DNA of 64,000 nt from Streptomyces venezuelae (GTDB lineage: Bacteria > Actinomycetota > Actinomycetes > Streptomycetales > Streptomycetaceae), in NCBI RefSeq assembly GCF_008642355.1, contig NZ_CP029193.1, positions 4,488,001 to 4,552,000 of the forward strand, given 5' to 3'. The first letter of the stretch is position 1. Every line of letters starts with the position of its first letter. A program made the translations under genes and the position numbers. Positions 42,138 through 51,383 of this stretch are shown in pieces. The notes beneath the pieces are model-generated. The model was not told the origin of the DNA and did no database searches. It worked only from the letters and a program-made list of their open reading frames with translations.

Positions 42138-42317
42138 CTCCCGTAGCGCGTACGACGCAGGGGAACCCTCACCCGTTTCCCGACGTTGGAGCATGCGAAG
42201 GCCGGATTGCCAGCAGTCCCGGGCAGCTTCGGGTCACAATGCTGGGGTACCGTCCGAAGAACAGTCTTTATCAAACTCACTATGGCAGGAGGGACGGGGC
42301 GTCATCGCTCCGTATGG

Positions 42318-44342
42318 ATGGACGTGAAGCGATACTTCCGTGGGCCAGTCATGTGGATCGTGCTGGCCGTCCTTGCCGTGGTCGTGTTGATGCAGGTCGT
42401 CGGCTCGTCCGGCGGCTACAAGACGGTGGACACCGGCCAGGTCGTCCAGGCGATCAACGACAACAAGGTCGAGTCCGCCAAGCTCACCACCGGTGACGAA
42501 CAGATCATCAAGGTCGAGCTCAAGGACGGCCAGAAGGTCAAGGACAGCAGCAAGATCCAGGCGAGCTACATCGGCGACCAGGGCGTCGACCTCGCCAAGA
42601 CCCTGCAGTCCAAGTACCAGACCAAGGACATCCCGGACGGTTACACCGTCTCGCCGTCGAAGCAGAACCCGTTCGTCGGGATCCTGCTCTCCCTGCTCCC
42701 CTTCGTCCTCATCGTCGTCGTCTTCCTGTTCCTGATGAACCAGATGCAGGGCGGCGGCTCCCGGGTCATGAACTTCGGGAAGTCCAAGGCGAAGCTCATC
42801 ACCAAGGACACCCCGAAGACGACGTTCGCCGACGTGGCGGGGTCCGACGAGGCGGTCGAGGAGCTCCACGAGATCAAGGAGTTCCTGCAGGAGCCGGCGA
42901 AGTTCCAGGCCGTCGGCGCCAAGATCCCCAAGGGTGTGCTGCTCTACGGCCCGCCCGGTACCGGCAAGACGCTCCTCGCGCGTGCCGTCGCCGGTGAGGC
43001 CGGAGTCCCGTTCTACTCGATCTCCGGTTCCGACTTCGTCGAGATGTTCGTCGGTGTCGGTGCCTCCCGTGTGCGTGACCTCTTCGAGCAGGCCAAGGCG
43101 AACGCCCCGGCGATCGTCTTCGTCGACGAGATCGACGCCGTCGGCCGTCACCGCGGTGCCGGTCTCGGCGGTGGCCACGACGAGCGCGAGCAGACGCTGA
43201 ACCAGCTGCTCGTCGAGATGGACGGCTTCGACGTGAAGGGCGGCGTCATCCTGATCGCCGCCACGAACCGCCCCGACATCCTCGACCCGGCGCTGCTGCG
43301 CCCCGGCCGCTTCGACCGGCAGATCGCCGTCGACCGCCCGGACATGCAGGGCCGCCTGGAGATCCTCAAGGTTCACCAGAAGGGCAAGCCGGTCGCCCCG
43401 GACGTCGACCTCTCCGCGGTCGCCCGTCGCACGCCGGGCTTCACCGGTGCGGATCTGAGCAACGTCCTCAACGAGGCCGCGCTGCTCACCGCCCGCAGCG
43501 ACAAGAAGCTGATCGACAACAGCATGCTCGACGAGGCGATCGACCGCGTCGTGGCGGGCCCGCAGAAGCGGACCCGGATCATGTCCGACAAGGAGAAGAA
43601 GATCACCGCGTACCACGAGGGCGGACACGCCCTGGTCGCGGCGGCCTCACCGAACTCGGACCCGGTCCACAAGATCACGATCCTGTCCCGCGGCCGGGCT
43701 CTGGGTTACACCATGGTCCTGCCCGAAGAGGACAAGTACTCGACCACGCGCAACGAGATGCTGGACCAGCTGGCATACATGCTGGGTGGGCGCGCGGCCG
43801 AGGAGCTCGTCTTCCACGACCCGACGACGGGCGCGGCGAACGACATCGAGAAGGCCACGGGCACGGCCCGCGCGATGGTCACGCAGTACGGCATGACCGA
43901 GCGGCTCGGCGCGATCAAGTTCGGCGGCGACAACACGGAGCCCTTCCTCGGTCGCGAGATGGGCCACCAGCGCGATTACTCGGAAGAGGTCGCGGCGCTG
44001 GTCGACGAAGAGGTCAAGAAGCTCATCGAGACCGCGCACAACGAGGCGTGGGAGATTCTCGTCGAGAACCGCGACGTCCTCGACAACCTGGTCCTCCAGC
44101 TCCTGGAGAAGGAGACCCTCGGCAAGGAAGAGATCGCCGAGATCTTCTCGACCATCGTGAAGCGCCCGGCCCGCCCCGCGTGGACCGGCTCCTCGCGGCG
44201 CACGCCCTCGACCCGCCCGCCGGTGCTCTCCCCCAAGGAGCTGTCGCTGACGAACGGTGCGAACGGCGCGACCCCCGCGGTGACGTCGGGCAGCACGGAG
44301 CAGCCCCTCGAGGTGGCCCCGGAGGACCGCCCCGAGAGCTGA
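42318..44342 (+). CDS. ftsH: ATP-dependent zinc metalloprotease FtsH
   Basis: A 674-residue membrane-bound AAA+ protease. TM1 is at about 11-29 and TM2 at about 117-141, with a small extracytoplasmic domain between. The AAA module has Walker A GPPGTGKT (211-218), Walker [11 protein letters not shown], and [22 protein letters not shown]; the peptidase has HEGGH at 433-437 and the third ligand in the later NDIEKAT region. It degrades damaged membrane and regulatory proteins. ATG 42318 (MDVKRYFRG) is the family start but has no near ribosome site; ATG 42282 is an alternative with AGGAGG only inside the leader. A hairpin follows at 44373. Confidence 0.95.
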   Translation: MDVKRYFRGPVMWIVLAVLAVVVLMQVVGSSGGYKTVDTGQVVQAINDNKVESAKLTTGDEQIIKVELKDGQKVKDSSKIQASYIGDQGVDLAKTLQSKYQTKDIPDGYTVSPSKQNPFVGILLSLLPFVLIVVVFLFLMNQMQGGGSRVMNFGKSKAKLITKDTPKTTFADVAGSDEAVEELHEIKEFLQEPAKFQAVGAKIPKGVLLYGPPGTGKTLLARAVAGEAGVPFYSISGSDFVEMFVGVGASRVRDLFEQAKANAPAIVFVDEIDAVGRHRGAGLGGGHDEREQTLNQLLVEMDGFDVKGGVILIAATNRPDILDPALLRPGRFDRQIAVDRPDMQGRLEILKVHQKGKPVAPDVDLSAVARRTPGFTGADLSNVLNEAALLTARSDKKLIDNSMLDEAIDRVVAGPQKRTRIMSDKEKKITAYHEGGHALVAAASPNSDPVHKITILSRGRALGYTMVLPEEDKYSTTRNEMLDQLAYMLGGRAAEELVFHDPTTGAANDIEKATGTARAMVTQYGMTERLGAIKFGGDNTEPFLGREMGHQRDYSEEVAALVDEEVKKLIETAHNEAWEILVENRDVLDNLVLQLLEKETLGKEEIAEIFSTIVKRPARPAWTGSSRRTPSTRPPVLSPKELSLTNGANGATPAVTSGSTEQPLEVAPEDRPES

Positions 44343-44372
44343 CCCGCGCGCCTCAGCAGGCCCGGAATGGAT

Positions 44373-44408
44373 GCCGCGCCCCCCTGGTTCTAGCCTGGGG
44401 GGCGCGGC
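44373..44408 (+). terminator. hairpin terminator after ftsH
   Basis: A 12-bp stem GCCGCGCCCCCC/GGGGGGCGCGGC with a 12-nt loop, followed by TTATTTCG, starts 30 bp past the stop. Confidence 0.88.
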
Positions 44409-44452
44409 TTATTTCGTACGCCCGCGTGTGACGCACAGGAACGAGGCACAAG

Positions 44453-45058
44453 ATGACCGACCCGGTGACGCTGGACGGCGACGGCCTGATCGGCGAGTTC
44501 GACGAGAAGCGGGCCGAGAACGCCGTACGCGAGCTGCTCATCGCCGTGGGGGAGGACCCCGACCGGGAGGGGCTGCGGGAGACTCCGGGGCGCGTCGCAC
44601 GGGCGTACAAGGAGATATTCGCCGGGCTCTGGCAGAAGCCCGAGGACGTGCTGACGACGACGTTCGATCTCGGCCACGACGAGATGGTCCTGGTGAAGGA
44701 CATCGAGGTCACCTCCTGCTGCGAGCACCACCTGGTGCCGTTCCGCGGTGTGGCGCACGTGGGGTACATCCCGTCCACCTCCGGCAAGATCACCGGTCTG
44801 TCGAAGCTTGCCCGCCTCGTGGACGTGTACGCGCGCCGGCCGCAGGTGCAGGAGCGCATGACGACGCAGATAGCGGACTCGCTGATGGAGATCCTGGAGC
44901 CGCGCGGCGTCATCGTCGTCGTGGAGTGCGAGCACATGTGCATGTCGATGCGCGGCATCCGCAAGCCCGGCGCCAAGACCATCACCTCCGCGGTCCGCGG
45001 CCAGCTGCGCGACCCCGCGACGCGCAACGAGGCGATGAGCCTGATCATGGCCCGCTGA
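44453..45058 (+). CDS. folE: GTP cyclohydrolase I
   Basis: A 201-residue enzyme making 7,8-dihydroneopterin triphosphate from GTP, the first step of folate synthesis. Zinc and active-site residues are in [12 protein letters not shown] (about 82-93) and in [17 protein letters not shown] (about 159-175); [14 protein letters not shown] is the N-terminal hallmark. ATG 44453 follows a GAGG-containing leader. It runs convergent to the rest of the pathway (folP, folB, folK) across an aldo/keto reductase gene. Confidence 0.96.
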   Translation: MTDPVTLDGDGLIGEFDEKRAENAVRELLIAVGEDPDREGLRETPGRVARAYKEIFAGLWQKPEDVLTTTFDLGHDEMVLVKDIEVTSCCEHHLVPFRGVAHVGYIPSTSGKITGLSKLARLVDVYARRPQVQERMTTQIADSLMEILEPRGVIVVVECEHMCMSMRGIRKPGAKTITSAVRGQLRDPATRNEAMSLIMAR

Positions 45059-45176
45059 AACGACGGCGGGATCCGGGTGGTCGGGAGTCTTTCGTTCCGC
45101 TCAACTCGCTTTCCGTGTGCGGCTGTTGTGGCCGAAAGCGGTGGACGATGGGGGCGGTGGCCGAAAGACTGCGTGT

Positions 45177-46181
45177 ATGACGAATACGAGCACGCAGCCT
45201 CTGCCCACCCGCAAGCTCGGCGGCCTGGAGGTCTCCGCTCTCGGCTACGGCGCCATGGTGCTCTCCCCGGGGGTCTACGGCGAGGTCGACGACGAGCGCG
45301 GCGAGCGGGCTCTCCTCGCGGCGGTCGACGCGGGCGCCACGATCATCGACACCTCCGACGGGTACGGCGTCGACGGCCACAACGAACGCCTCATCGGCAA
45401 GGCCCTGCGGGGGCGCCGCGACCAGGTCGCGATAGCCACCAAGTTCGGCTTCCGGCTGCCGGAGGGCGTGGAGCCGCACCCGTTCCCCATCGGCTACGCC
45501 TTCGGTGAGCTGGCGGTCAACGGCGACCCGAAGCACGTACGCGGCTATGCCGAGGCGAGCCTGCGGGGCCTGGAGACGGACCACATCGACCTGTACTACC
45601 CGCACTTCCCCGACCCGCAGGTCCCGATCGAGGACACCGTCGGCGCGGTCGCCGAGCTGATCCGGGAGGGGCTGGTGCGGCACCTGGGCCTCTCGAACGT
45701 CACGGCCGCCCAGCTGCGGGCCGCGCACGCCGTGCACCCCGTGTCGGCGGTGCAGATCGAGTGGTCGATGTGGAAGCCCGCCGAGCCGGAACTCCTCGCT
45801 GCGGCGCGCGAGCTCGGCGTCGGGCTCGTGCCGTGGTCGCCGCTGGGCGCAGGCTTCCTCACCGGCACGGTCGGCCAGGTCACGGAGGGCGACTTCCGGC
45901 AGAACGCGCCGCGTTTCGACGCGGCGAACCTGAAGGCCAACAACGACCGCTTCGCGCCCGTGCGGGGCGTCGCGGAGGAGCTGGACATCACCCCGGCGCA
46001 GCTCGCGCTCGCCTGGCTGCTGCACCAGGACCCGAACGTCGTGCCGATCCCCGGCAGCCGTACGCCGAAGCACATCGAGGAGAACCTCGCGGCCGCGCAC
46101 GTACGGCTGGACGCGGACGTCCTGCGGCGTCTGGAGCGGATCCTGGGGGAGACGGAGGTCGAGGGCGGCACGCTGCTGTAG
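45177..46181 (+). CDS. aldo/keto reductase
   Basis: A 334-residue NADPH-dependent aldo/keto reductase. The TIM-barrel hallmarks are TIIDTSDGYGVDGHNERLIG (catalytic Asp and Tyr), the Lys in IATKFGFRLP, the His in DLYYPHFPD, and the cofactor-binding PIPGSRTPKHIEEN. It reduces aldehydes or ketones; the substrate is unknown. The YPHFP sequence differs slightly from the usual LHR/QHR context. ATG 45177 has only a weak GAAAG site. It sits between folE and the opposed DUF3180 gene, and has no evident role in folate synthesis. Confidence 0.9.
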   Translation: MTNTSTQPLPTRKLGGLEVSALGYGAMVLSPGVYGEVDDERGERALLAAVDAGATIIDTSDGYGVDGHNERLIGKALRGRRDQVAIATKFGFRLPEGVEPHPFPIGYAFGELAVNGDPKHVRGYAEASLRGLETDHIDLYYPHFPDPQVPIEDTVGAVAELIREGLVRHLGLSNVTAAQLRAAHAVHPVSAVQIEWSMWKPAEPELLAAARELGVGLVPWSPLGAGFLTGTVGQVTEGDFRQNAPRFDAANLKANNDRFAPVRGVAEELDITPAQLALAWLLHQDPNVVPIPGSRTPKHIEENLAAAHVRLDADVLRRLERILGETEVEGGTLL

Positions 46182-46211
46182 CGCCCGTCGGCGCCTTTCT
46201 GGGGGCGTGGC

Positions 46212-46697
46212 CTACGCCGCGGCCGGCGTCTCGCCGTTCTCGTCGTCGTCCTCGGGGAGCTTGCAGACCCGCTCCATGAAGAAGCCGGCCGCTATCACCG
46301 CGATGCCCATCAGAACCGAAAGCCCTGCGTACACCGCCTGGTCGCGGCGGGGCGGGATGTCGAGGGACTCGAGCAGGAACACACCCGTCCCGCCGTACAT
46401 CCCCGCGACCAGGGCCGCGACCAGGGCGCTCGCCTGGCCGAAGACGACGGCGCGGGCGGCCATCATCGGCTCGACGCCCTTCGCTCCGGGGCGCCGCTCG
46501 CGCTGGGCCTTCAGCCGGGAACGCAGGGACAGCGCCGTCGCGAGGAGGGTGACGGCGATGACCGCGAGCACGATGGGCGCGGCCAGCGGAACGCGCGGCA
46601 GCGTGCCGACGGAGTCCCAGAGGCGGGCGCCCGACCAGGACAGCACCCCGGCCACGAGGAAGAGGCCGACCAGTGTCCTGATGCGCAGTTCCTTCAC
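46212..46697 (-). CDS. DUF3180 membrane protein
   Basis: A 161-residue actinobacterial membrane protein with four predicted helices in two pairs (about 7-26 and 36-56; 85-105 and 123-143). DUF3180 genes almost always end the folate operon in actinobacteria, yet no function is known. GTG 46697 has GAAGGGT 5 nt upstream. It is the last gene of the minus-strand operon, 47 bp after the folK stop, and convergent with the aldo/keto reductase. Confidence 0.85.
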   Translation of the reverse strand: MKELRIRTLVGLFLVAGVLSWSGARLWDSVGTLPRVPLAAPIVLAVIAVTLLATALSLRSRLKAQRERRPGAKGVEPMMAARAVVFGQASALVAALVAGMYGGTGVFLLESLDIPPRRDQAVYAGLSVLMGIAVIAAGFFMERVCKLPEDDDENGETPAAA

Positions 46698-46744
46698 GGG
46701 TGACCCTTCATCGGCTTGCTTGTCTCGACCGCCTTCTCCAACGA

Positions 46745-47356
46745 CTACTCCGGCAGTCGGAGTTCCAGGTCGGCGCGGGGAGCCACACCGTCCAGGGTGA
46801 CCGCGTCGAGCAGCTTCGCGACCGGGCCCCGGCCGGTCAGCTGTGCCTCGGGTTCCACATCGTGCCAGGGAGCGAGGACGAAGGCGCGTTCGTGGGCGCG
46901 CGGGTGGGGCAGCGTGAGGGCCGGGTCCTCGGAGACCACGTCCGCGTACGCCACGATGTCCACGTCGATGGTGCGGGGGCCCCAGCGCTCGTCCCGTACG
47001 CGGTGGAAGGCCTCCTCGACCGCCTGCGCGCGCTCCAGGAGCGAGGCGGGCGGCAGCGTCGTCTTCACCACGACGACCGCGTTGAAGTACGAGGGCTGGG
47101 TGCCGGGGTCGACGCCCCAGGGCTCGGTCTCGTACACCGGGGAGACCGCCTTGACCCGCAGGCCGGGGGTGTCCTCCAGGGCGTCGACGGCGCCCTGCAG
47201 CGTCTCCAGGCGGTTGCCGAGGTTGCTGCCGAGGGAGATCACGGCACGCTTGGGGTTGGACAGGGTCGAGTCCGCGGCGTCCACCTGCGCGACGACGGAG
47301 GTGGGCACCGGCTGGACGGTGGGGTCGCTCTGACCTGCTTTGAAGGGCACAGTCAT
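46745..47356 (-). CDS. folK: 6-hydroxymethyl-dihydropterin pyrophosphokinase
   Basis: A 203-residue HPPK that transfers diphosphate from ATP to 6-hydroxymethyl-dihydropterin. The family core is present: AVISLGSNLGNRLETL, SPVYETEPWGV, and RWGPRTIDVDIVAY with the magnesium-binding aspartates, then LPHPRAHERAFVL. An N-terminal extension of about 38 residues precedes the domain. ATG 47356 overlaps the folB stop by 4 nt (ATGA), which sets the start and shows coupling of successive pathway enzymes. Confidence 0.95.
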   Translation of the reverse strand: MTVPFKAGQSDPTVQPVPTSVVAQVDAADSTLSNPKRAVISLGSNLGNRLETLQGAVDALEDTPGLRVKAVSPVYETEPWGVDPGTQPSYFNAVVVVKTTLPPASLLERAQAVEEAFHRVRDERWGPRTIDVDIVAYADVVSEDPALTLPHPRAHERAFVLAPWHDVEPEAQLTGRGPVAKLLDAVTLDGVAPRADLELRLPE

Positions 47357-47712
47357 ACTCGGCTCCGGGTGATGGTGACGGTCACGTCGTCGAACGGGAC
47401 GGTGATCGGGGCGTCCGGCTTGTGGACGCAGACCTCGACCTCCAGAACTCCGTCGTGCTTGAGACACGCCTGGGCGATGCGCTCCGCGAGCGTCTCGATG
47501 AGGTCGACGGGTTCGCCCTCGACGACGGCCACGACCTCTTCGGCCACGATTCCGTAGTGCACGGTCTTCGCCAGGTCGTCGTCGGCCGCGGCCGCTCGCG
47601 TGTCCAGGCCAAGCACCAGGTCCACGATGAAGGTCTGGCCCTCTTCGCGCTCCCGCGGATAGACACCGTGGTGCCCGCGGGCCTTGAGGCCGCGCAGCGC
47701 GACACGATCCAC
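47353..47712 (-). CDS. folB: dihydroneopterin aldolase
   Basis: A 119-residue dihydroneopterin aldolase, which cleaves dihydroneopterin to 6-hydroxymethyl-dihydropterin and glycolaldehyde. Typical sequence: VDRVALRGLKARGHHGVYPR, Glu in REEGQTFIVDLVL, and the Lys in EVCVHKPDAPI. It forms an octamer in known structures. GTG 47712 has GGAG 9-10 nt upstream and gives the family length; the open frame to 47769 is not conserved. It is followed by folK with a 4-nt overlap. Confidence 0.95.
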   Translation of the reverse strand: MDRVALRGLKARGHHGVYPREREEGQTFIVDLVLGLDTRAAAADDDLAKTVHYGIVAEEVVAVVEGEPVDLIETLAERIAQACLKHDGVLEVEVCVHKPDAPITVPFDDVTVTITRSRV

Positions 47713-47867
47713 GCGAATCACTCCTGCAATCGTCGGTATCGGCAGGCCTGCACCGAGTGCGGTCGGCACACCAGCCTCGTTCGAATCTACCTGCGCGCAC
47801 TGACAGCACTCGCCCGCGGGCCCCGTCGAGCGCCTCGGCGCACACTGGTCGAACGGCGCCTACCCAC

Positions 47868-48404
47868 TCAGGTGGGGGTCTCCTCACCCTCTTCGTCATC
47901 GGTTTCCGCGAGGACCGGCGAGGCGTGGTGCGACCACAGCTTCCAGCCGTCGGGTGTGCGGCGAAACACATTCGTGGCGACCACGAGCTGGCCCACGAGC
48001 GGGCCGAGCTCGCCGCCGGCCTCCGGGGGCGGGCCGCCGCTGAGGATGTTCTCGGTGCACGTCACCAGAGCGGTGTCGCCGGCCACGCCGACCTTCAGGT
48101 CGGTGAGGAAGAACTGGATGTACTCGGTGTTCGCCATGATCAGCGCGTACGACCTGAGGACCTCGCCGCGGCCCGTCAGGACCGGCCAGCCGGGGTGGAC
48201 GCAGGAGACCGCGTCACCGGCCGTTTCGCCGTTCCGCGCGCTCTCCGTGCCCTCGGCGTCCTCCGTGTCCCCGGCACCCTCCGGGGTGTCCTCGGAGTCC
48301 AGCCAGAGGTCGGACACCTCGTCGAAGTCGCCGCGTTCCAGCGCTTCGTAGAACGCCGTGTTGGCGAGCTGCACCTGCTCGACGTCGGTCCTGGCGGCGG
48401 TCAC
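47868..48404 (-). CDS. NTF2-like (SnoaL) protein in the folate operon
   Basis: A 178-residue protein with the NTF2/SnoaL cone fold: helix NTAFYEALERGDFDEVSDLW (about 14-33) and closing strands LVVATNVFRRTPDGWKLWSHHASPV by position (about 141-165). An acidic, low-complexity insert (about 36-66) breaks the N-terminal half. Genes of this kind sit between folP and folB in streptomycetes, so a role in pterin chemistry is possible, but no activity is known. GTG 48404 overlaps the folP stop by 4 nt, which fixes the start. Confidence 0.85.
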   Translation of the reverse strand: MTAARTDVEQVQLANTAFYEALERGDFDEVSDLWLDSEDTPEGAGDTEDAEGTESARNGETAGDAVSCVHPGWPVLTGRGEVLRSYALIMANTEYIQFFLTDLKVGVAGDTALVTCTENILSGGPPPEAGGELGPLVGQLVVATNVFRRTPDGWKLWSHHASPVLAETDDEEGEETPT

Positions 48405-49273
48405 CGAGGGCCGCCAGCCGCGCCGGTCACCGCGCGGGCGACGCGGACCGCGTCGGCGGTCGCCCGCACCTCGTGCACACGGACCGCCCAGGCGCCCTGG
48501 TGGGCGGCGATGGCGGAGACGGCGGCGGTGGCGGCGTCGCGCTCGCGGGCGGGCGGCGGAGCGCCCTCGGGGCCCGCGAGGACGCGGCCGAGGAACCGCT
48601 TGCGGGAGGCGGCGACGAGGACCGGGTGGCCGAGGTCGCGCAGCCGCTCCAGGTGGGCGAGGAGCGTCAGGTCGTGCTCGGCCTCCTTGGAGAAGCCGAG
48701 GCCCGGGTCGACGACGATGCGCTCGGGGGCGATGCCGCCCTCGATGGCGGCCTCCACGCGCGCGTGGAGCTCGTCGACGACTTCGGAGAGCACGTCGTCG
48801 TAGTGCGGCTCGGCGTGGATGTCGGTGAGGAAGCCGCGCCAGTGCATGACCACGAAGGGGGCGTGCGCGGCGGCGACCGCCGGGACCATGCGCGGGTCGG
48901 CGAGGCCGCCGCTGACGTCGTTGACGAGGACGGCGCCCGCCGCGAGCGCCTGCTCGGCGACGGTGGCGCGCATCGTGTCCACGGAGACCGTGACGCCCTC
49001 CGCGGCCAGGCCGCGCACGACGGGCACGACGCGCTTGAGCTCCTCGTCCTCGTCCACGCGGGGTGCGCCGGGGCGGGTGGACTCGCCGCCGACGTCGACG
49101 AGGTCGGCGCCCTGCGCGACCAGGTCGATGCCGTGCTTCACGGCGGCCGTCGTGTCGAACCAGCGGCCGCCGTCGGAGAAGGAGTCCGGCGTCACGTTCA
49201 CCACGCCCATGACCGCACAGCGGTCCCACTCCGGCAGCCCCTGGACCGATCCCCGCCCGCGCAACGTACTCAT
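48401..49273 (-). CDS. folP: dihydropteroate synthase
   Basis: A 290-residue TIM-barrel enzyme that condenses the pterin diphosphate with p-aminobenzoate, the sulfonamide target. Signature segments: MGVVNVTPDSFSDGGRW (about 22-38), VDVGGESTRPGA (about 59-70), DVSGG, and VDPGLGFSKEAEHD. ATG 49273 follows GGAGGC. It is first among the folate genes of the minus-strand operon, 30 bp after the lysyltransferase-like gene, and is coupled to the NTF2-like gene. Confidence 0.95.
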   Translation of the reverse strand: MSTLRGRGSVQGLPEWDRCAVMGVVNVTPDSFSDGGRWFDTTAAVKHGIDLVAQGADLVDVGGESTRPGAPRVDEDEELKRVVPVVRGLAAEGVTVSVDTMRATVAEQALAAGAVLVNDVSGGLADPRMVPAVAAAHAPFVVMHWRGFLTDIHAEPHYDDVLSEVVDELHARVEAAIEGGIAPERIVVDPGLGFSKEAEHDLTLLAHLERLRDLGHPVLVAASRKRFLGRVLAGPEGAPPPARERDAATAAVSAIAAHQGAWAVRVHEVRATADAVRVARAVTGAAGGPR

Positions 49274-49303
49274 GCCTCCAGCCTAGGCCCGGAAGCGGCG
49301 CGA

Positions 49304-51148
49304 TTACGCCGCCTGGACCTCCCGCTCCGCGGCCCGGTGCGGGCAGGGGCGGCGCTGGGGCGTGCCCCGGCGCAGGAAGCGCGGCAGGGCGAGCGTGACG
49401 AAGCCCTCGGCCTGCATCGCGGCGAAGCCGATGCGGGGGAGGTCCTTGCTGGAGCGGTAGACGACGAAGCGGGGCTCCCAGCGGGGGCGGAACTTCGCGT
49501 TGAACTTGTACAGGGACTCGATCTGGAACCAGCGGGAGAGGAAGACCAGCAGGCCGCGCCAGGCGCGCAGGACCGGGCCCGCGCCGATCTTCTCGCCGCG
49601 GGCGAGGGCCGCGCGGAACATGGCGAAGTTGAGGGACACGCGGGCGATGCCGAGCTTCGGGGCCGCCTGGAGGGCGGCGACGATGAGGAGCTCGTTCATG
49701 CCGGGGTCGGCCGCGCGGTCGCGGCGCATGAGGTCCAGGGAGACGCCGTCCTTGCCCCACGGGACGAAGTGGAGGACAGCCTTCAGGTCGCCGTAGGGGC
49801 CAGGGTCCTCGTCGGCCTTGTGCGCGGTGGCGATCAGACAGTCGCCGTCGTCCGGGTCGCCGATGCGGCCGAGGGCCATGGAGAAACCGCGCTCGGTGTC
49901 GGTGCCGCGCCAGTCCTCGGCGGCCCGCTGGATCCGGGTGAGCTCCTGTTCGCCCAGGTCACGGATGCGCCGTACGCGCGTCTCGTAGCCATTGCGCTCG
50001 ATCCGCTTGACCATCTGGCGTACGTTGCGCATCGCACGCCCGGACAGGGAGAAATCCGCGACGTCCACCACCGCCTCGTCGCCCAGCTCCAGGGCGTCCA
50101 GGCCGGTCTCGCGGGTCCACACCTCGCCGCCCGTCTCGGAGCAGCCCATGACGGCCGGCGTCCAGGAGTGGGCCTTCGCCTCGTCCATGAAGCGTTCGAT
50201 CGCGCCGGGCCAGGCCTCGACGTCGCCGATCGGGTCGCCGCTGGCGAGCATCACTCCGGAGACGACGCGGTAGGTGACGGCGGCCTTGCCGCTGGGGGAG
50301 AAGACGACGCCCTTGTCGCGGCGGAGCGCGAAGTGGCCGAGGGAGTCGCGGCCGCCGTGCTTGTCGAGCAGCGCGCGCAGCTTCGTCTCGTCGTCCTCGG
50401 TGAGGCGCGCGGCCGGGTGCTCGGGGCGGAAGGCCAGGTAGACGGTGGTGAGGGCGGTGAGCATGCCGAGGGCGCCGAGGGAGAAACCGACCGTCCAGGA
50501 CGTGCGTCCGTAGTAGTCGACCGGGCCCTCGAAACCGAAGAGTCCGTAGAGGACGTGCTCCAGGCGGTCGGTGATGCTGGGGTCCCCGATGGTCTTGCCG
50601 GGGTGGACGCTGACGATCACCAGACCCAGCAGAATCGATCCGGCACCGAGGAGGACGAAGTTGGCGAGGGCACGCCAGCGGCTGCGCGGGTCGGGCAGGG
50701 CGGTGAACTCACTCCGATGGCGCAACAGCAGCGCCAGCAGCGCGAGGGAGATCACGACGCCGATGACCGAGTGCCGGTACGCGAACTGCGCCACGGCGCC
50801 CGCGGGCAGCAGCACCACGGCGGCCCGCCAGGCCCGCCGCTTGTGACGCCGCAGACCGTGGGCGAGCAGGAGCAGCAGGATGCCGGAGCTGAGCGCGAGC
50901 GCTGCCGCGAAGGGACCGAGCGCGCCGGGCAGGACCTCGGCGATGGCGTGCATGCGGCTGTGCCGGAAACGGGGGAAGACGCCCGCCGCGACGTTCAGGA
51001 GGCCGACGAGGGTGCAGGCTCTGGCGACCCAGGTGGGCACTGCCTCGGGGCGCGGCCCGCGCAGCACCTTGCGCAGTCGGCCGTCGCGGTGGCGCACCTC
51101 ACTGTCCGGAACCCCGCCCGACATTTCCCCATCTATCCTGACAGACAT
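49304..51148 (-). CDS. DUF2156 phosphatidylglycerol lysyltransferase-like membrane protein
   Basis: A 614-residue protein with an N-terminal block of about six membrane helices (about 40-245) and a C-terminal DUF2156/GNAT-like domain (about 250-590) as in MprF and LysX. Examples are LLDKHGGRDSLGHFALRRDK, VVSGVMLASGDPIGD and NELLIVAALQAAPKLGIARVS-type segments. MprF enzymes move lysine from Lys-tRNA to phosphatidylglycerol and lower sensitivity to cationic peptides; aminoacyl choice here is unknown. ATG 51148 is used; ATG 51124 is an alternative. It precedes folP in the same direction with a 30-bp gap and may be co-transcribed. Confidence 0.87.
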   Translation of the reverse strand: MSVRIDGEMSGGVPDSEVRHRDGRLRKVLRGPRPEAVPTWVARACTLVGLLNVAAGVFPRFRHSRMHAIAEVLPGALGPFAAALALSSGILLLLLAHGLRRHKRRAWRAAVVLLPAGAVAQFAYRHSVIGVVISLALLALLLRHRSEFTALPDPRSRWRALANFVLLGAGSILLGLVIVSVHPGKTIGDPSITDRLEHVLYGLFGFEGPVDYYGRTSWTVGFSLGALGMLTALTTVYLAFRPEHPAARLTEDDETKLRALLDKHGGRDSLGHFALRRDKGVVFSPSGKAAVTYRVVSGVMLASGDPIGDVEAWPGAIERFMDEAKAHSWTPAVMGCSETGGEVWTRETGLDALELGDEAVVDVADFSLSGRAMRNVRQMVKRIERNGYETRVRRIRDLGEQELTRIQRAAEDWRGTDTERGFSMALGRIGDPDDGDCLIATAHKADEDPGPYGDLKAVLHFVPWGKDGVSLDLMRRDRAADPGMNELLIVAALQAAPKLGIARVSLNFAMFRAALARGEKIGAGPVLRAWRGLLVFLSRWFQIESLYKFNAKFRPRWEPRFVVYRSSKDLPRIGFAAMQAEGFVTLALPRFLRRGTPQRRPCPHRAAEREVQAA

Positions 51149-51383
51149 CGCATCCCGTAGTTCTGCGAGAGAGCTTTAATCCGGTGCCAAAAGCGCATCC
51201 GGCTACATTGCGCCCTCTAGGACGGTCCTTCAGGGAGACGGGTTCATTCCCGACCGGAAACGGCTGGAAATGCTGTGGCAGGCCCGGTGGGCCCCCGGCA
51301 TCTCCGCCGGCCGGGCCGTCCAGGGTCCGGTCGAGCCGGGGCACATGCCCGGCACAGGTTAGAAAGCGCAGGCAGAACTCCCC

